This document shows, piece after piece, positions 62,316 through 64,000 of a stretch of DNA of 64,000 nt. Position 1 is the first letter of the stretch, and every line of letters starts with the position of its first letter. The notes beneath the pieces are model-generated. The model had not been told where the DNA came from. It ran no database searches and worked only from the letters and a program-made list of their open reading frames with translations. Location: NCBI GenBank assembly GCA_038496445.1, contig JALMLS010000376.1, forward strand, positions 186,001 through 250,000, in the 5' to 3' direction. Origin of the DNA: Trichosphaerium sp. ATCC 40318. Taxonomy: Eukaryota; Discosea; Flabellinia; Trichosidae. The translations under genes were made by a program, and so were the position numbers.

Positions 62316-62844
62316 ACGTTATGCAAAAGAAGTCGGATTTTCTAAACAAGCGTTCACGTGGAATAGTCAGAAAGCGCTAGTGACGTCATGTGTAAGGTCC
62401 TCATCACTACAGCAGAGAGTGTTAATACGTTTTTGGCTAGTTGTTTATAGATGCCGCAATGTGTCTTCACCGGTGCAAAAATGAGTCCGCCAGTATTTTT
62501 CAAGCGCACTTTTTATTTCCCCGCTCTTTGTTGGAGTTTTGTGCCCTTAAAAGGAAGTTTTGCTCAAAAATGAGCCCTAAAAGGCAGTTGACATAATTGG
62601 CTGTACCCACATGGAGTTTTCGGCACTAAAAAAAGTGGGTTGGTCACAAAGAAAACTGTCGCATTGTTTGTATTTACACGTGTTTTATTTTATTTTTTTA
62701 CGAAAGCTGAGGCCTATTTATCTTCATTTTTACTCTCCCAACTCCATCATCGCTTTGGGGTGACATCATCCTCATTCTTTGTGAACTCTGCCTCGCTAGA
62801 ACGGAGTGTTAGACGAAGGGATAAATGCTTGATTCAGGCGACAA
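62316..62844. other. Intergenic region, no gene seen
   Basis: About 530 bp between the 7-TM gene start and the stop of the next minus-strand gene. It contains two similar short segments (caaaaatgagtccgcc at about 62476 and caaaaatgagccctaa at about 62565). A plus-strand ORF (62640-62876) is low-complexity, overlaps the neighbouring gene and is considered spurious. Confidence 0.4.
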
Positions 62845-64000
62845 CTAACCTTGCTGCAGAGCATCAACTACCCTAGGAGTAATATCACCAAGTGGCCTAA
62901 CATTTGTTGCAACATGGAGATCTATTTCAGGTATACGTTGTTTAATAGTTGCTGCTAGAGACTGATAATCTCCTCTCCACCTAAATGCATGGTTAGCCTA
63001 TGCTGATAGAGCTTTTGGTTCATCTACGTACCAGAAGGGAATAGTAATTAATCTAATACCGAGCTCCTCACATTGATGTGCTTTTTCGGAGTCTCTTAAT
63101 TGGAATAAACCCACTGGAGAGCTGTTTGGGAGCACATCAAAGTAGTGGTGTTCGCCTTGTATTTAAAATTATTGTACCGATAAGAAAGTAAAGGCAGTTG
63201 ATTTGTACCTTGATACTCAAGTGCGAAATTATACTGTGGTACATAAATATCCACAACCAATGTATGGCCTGTAAATCCTCTTACTCCAATGCAATGCTCT
63301 TCTAGTATCTCTATTTTAGGTAATAGATACTTCAACATATCCTTAAGCCATCTACAATACTATTAGGAGCTCAAACAATAGAGAAACCAAAAAAGCTGTC
63401 TCGATAAAAAAAACCGAAAAGATGTAGGCAATACTCACCTTTGAGTTGACTTTTTGTTGGAAGTAAAGAACTTTTTAGGTTCCCATAACACTTCTGGATG
63501 TATAGCAGAAAGGATGCCAGGAAAGTAGTGCAACAAACCAGACCCACCAATCTTCTTTATTTGTGGTTGTGATATTCTATACCTAAATAAAGAAACCATC
63601 CATTTGTTTCGGTTTTTTTTTCACTGCTTTGTTTTAGAATTGTAGCACATACCATTGTTCAGCTGATGTTATACGAAGTGCTTTTTCTGCAAAACGAAGA
63701 AAAGTCTTAACGTTTCTTATATCCTTCCAAAAATACGGCGTTCGGATGGTTTGTATTAGCTTTATCTCAGTAGATTCTTCAGGTATATTTATATGTGGAT
63801 ATATAGACTCTATAGCACGCCCAACTGATCCACGATACCTTGAGAGGTTTGATCAGCTTTGGTTTTAAAACAGGCCCAACAAAAAGTGACAATAATTTCA
63901 GTGAAAACAGTACATACTTGTTTATGATACTTTGAGCACCAAACTTTTCGAAAGATTCCTTCTTTAGTTTCAGCCAGTCGCCTAATACTTTGACACCAGC
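62845..64000 (-). CDS. Hypothetical protein with C-terminal nuclease-like domain (partial, runs off right edge)
   Basis: The gene enters from the right edge and ends at 62845. Exons read SFEKFGAQSIINKYRG, IKLIQTIRTPYFWKDI, ALRITSAEQWYRISQPQIKK, GGSGLLHYFPGILSAIHPEV, LWEPKKFFTSNKKS, MLKYLLPKIEILEEH, VVDIYVPQYNFALEYQGTNQ (or, with the intron at about 63212-63150 removed, EYQG followed by EHHYFDVLP), then LFQLRDSEKAHQCEELGIRL and ITIPFWYVDEP. The order D-I-Y-x(n)-A-L-E-Y-Q-G-...-R-D-x-x-K-x-x-x-C-x-x-x-G-I-x-L-I-x-I-P is the pattern of Vsr/DUF559-like PD-(D/E)xK endonuclease folds with acidic and Lys/Gln residues. The upstream W-Y-x-I-S-x-x-Q and GGxGLL segment may be a helical repeat or DNA-binding module. 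Function is unknown; a nuclease role is inferred. Confidence 0.6.

Noticed and set aside
62640-62876. Plus-strand ORF with a hydrophobic start
   Set aside because: It overlaps the end of a supported minus-strand gene and its composition reflects T-rich intergenic DNA.

Overview
The window is a densely packed, AT-leaning nuclear segment of a eukaryote. It holds 26 protein-coding genes on both strands and no RNA gene that I could support. Almost every gene is split by short introns (about 40-90 nt), many with GTACG or GTAAG donors, a CTAAC/CTAAT-like branch region and a T-rich tract before the AG. Intergenic gaps are often only 50-400 bp. The gene set suggests a fungus-like or amoeboid microbial eukaryote rather than an animal or plant: secreted GH26-like and GH5 glycosidases, an unconventional polyproline myosin, an LRR-PP2C protein, TAF1 with no bromodomain in view, and a Dicer-type helicase. 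I cannot name the lineage. Exon joins were deduced by hand from reading-frame continuity, so gene ends are better supported than every internal junction.

Layout. 1-9055 (minus): Dicer-like protein running off the left edge, secreted GH26-like glycosidase, Prp18-like splicing factor, and a membrane-anchored CLU-TPR protein. 9137-13524 (plus): CHID1-like GH18 protein, an unidentified multi-pass membrane protein, and an Arf-like protein whose GTP-binding motifs are lost. 13772-16037 (minus): PH-domain protein and a phloem-protein-2/Nictaba-like domain protein. 16432-22789 (plus): SLX1 nuclease, ELP3, and two unrecognised proteins. 23202-34260 (minus): GH5 endoglucanase, LRR-PP2C phosphatase, membrane-tethered trypsin-fold protease, STE20-family kinase. 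34620-41170 (plus): a large myosin with a novel-looking tail. 41489-51694 (minus): TAF1 and a multi-RCC1-repeat protein with a coiled-coil tail. 51818-53529 (plus): conserved-looking hypothetical with an NCAYW motif. 53579-56542 (minus): serine racemase-like enzyme and an F-box/small-GTPase fusion. 56670-60768 (plus): MCM2. 61014-64000 (minus): an intronless seven-TM protein and a partial protein with a nuclease-like tail.

Most genes are housekeeping (transcription, replication, tRNA modification, splicing, DNA repair) with no operon-like logic. Several divergent pairs share very short promoters (9056-9136, 51695-51817, 56543-56669). The most unusual content is (a) the F-box/Ras-like fusion, (b) the degenerate Arf-like protein, (c) the myosin tail with a duplicated tryptophan-rich module, polyproline and acidic end, (d) a 26-bp tandem duplication of a splice acceptor, and (e) a strong excess of the palindrome CACGTG across the whole window.
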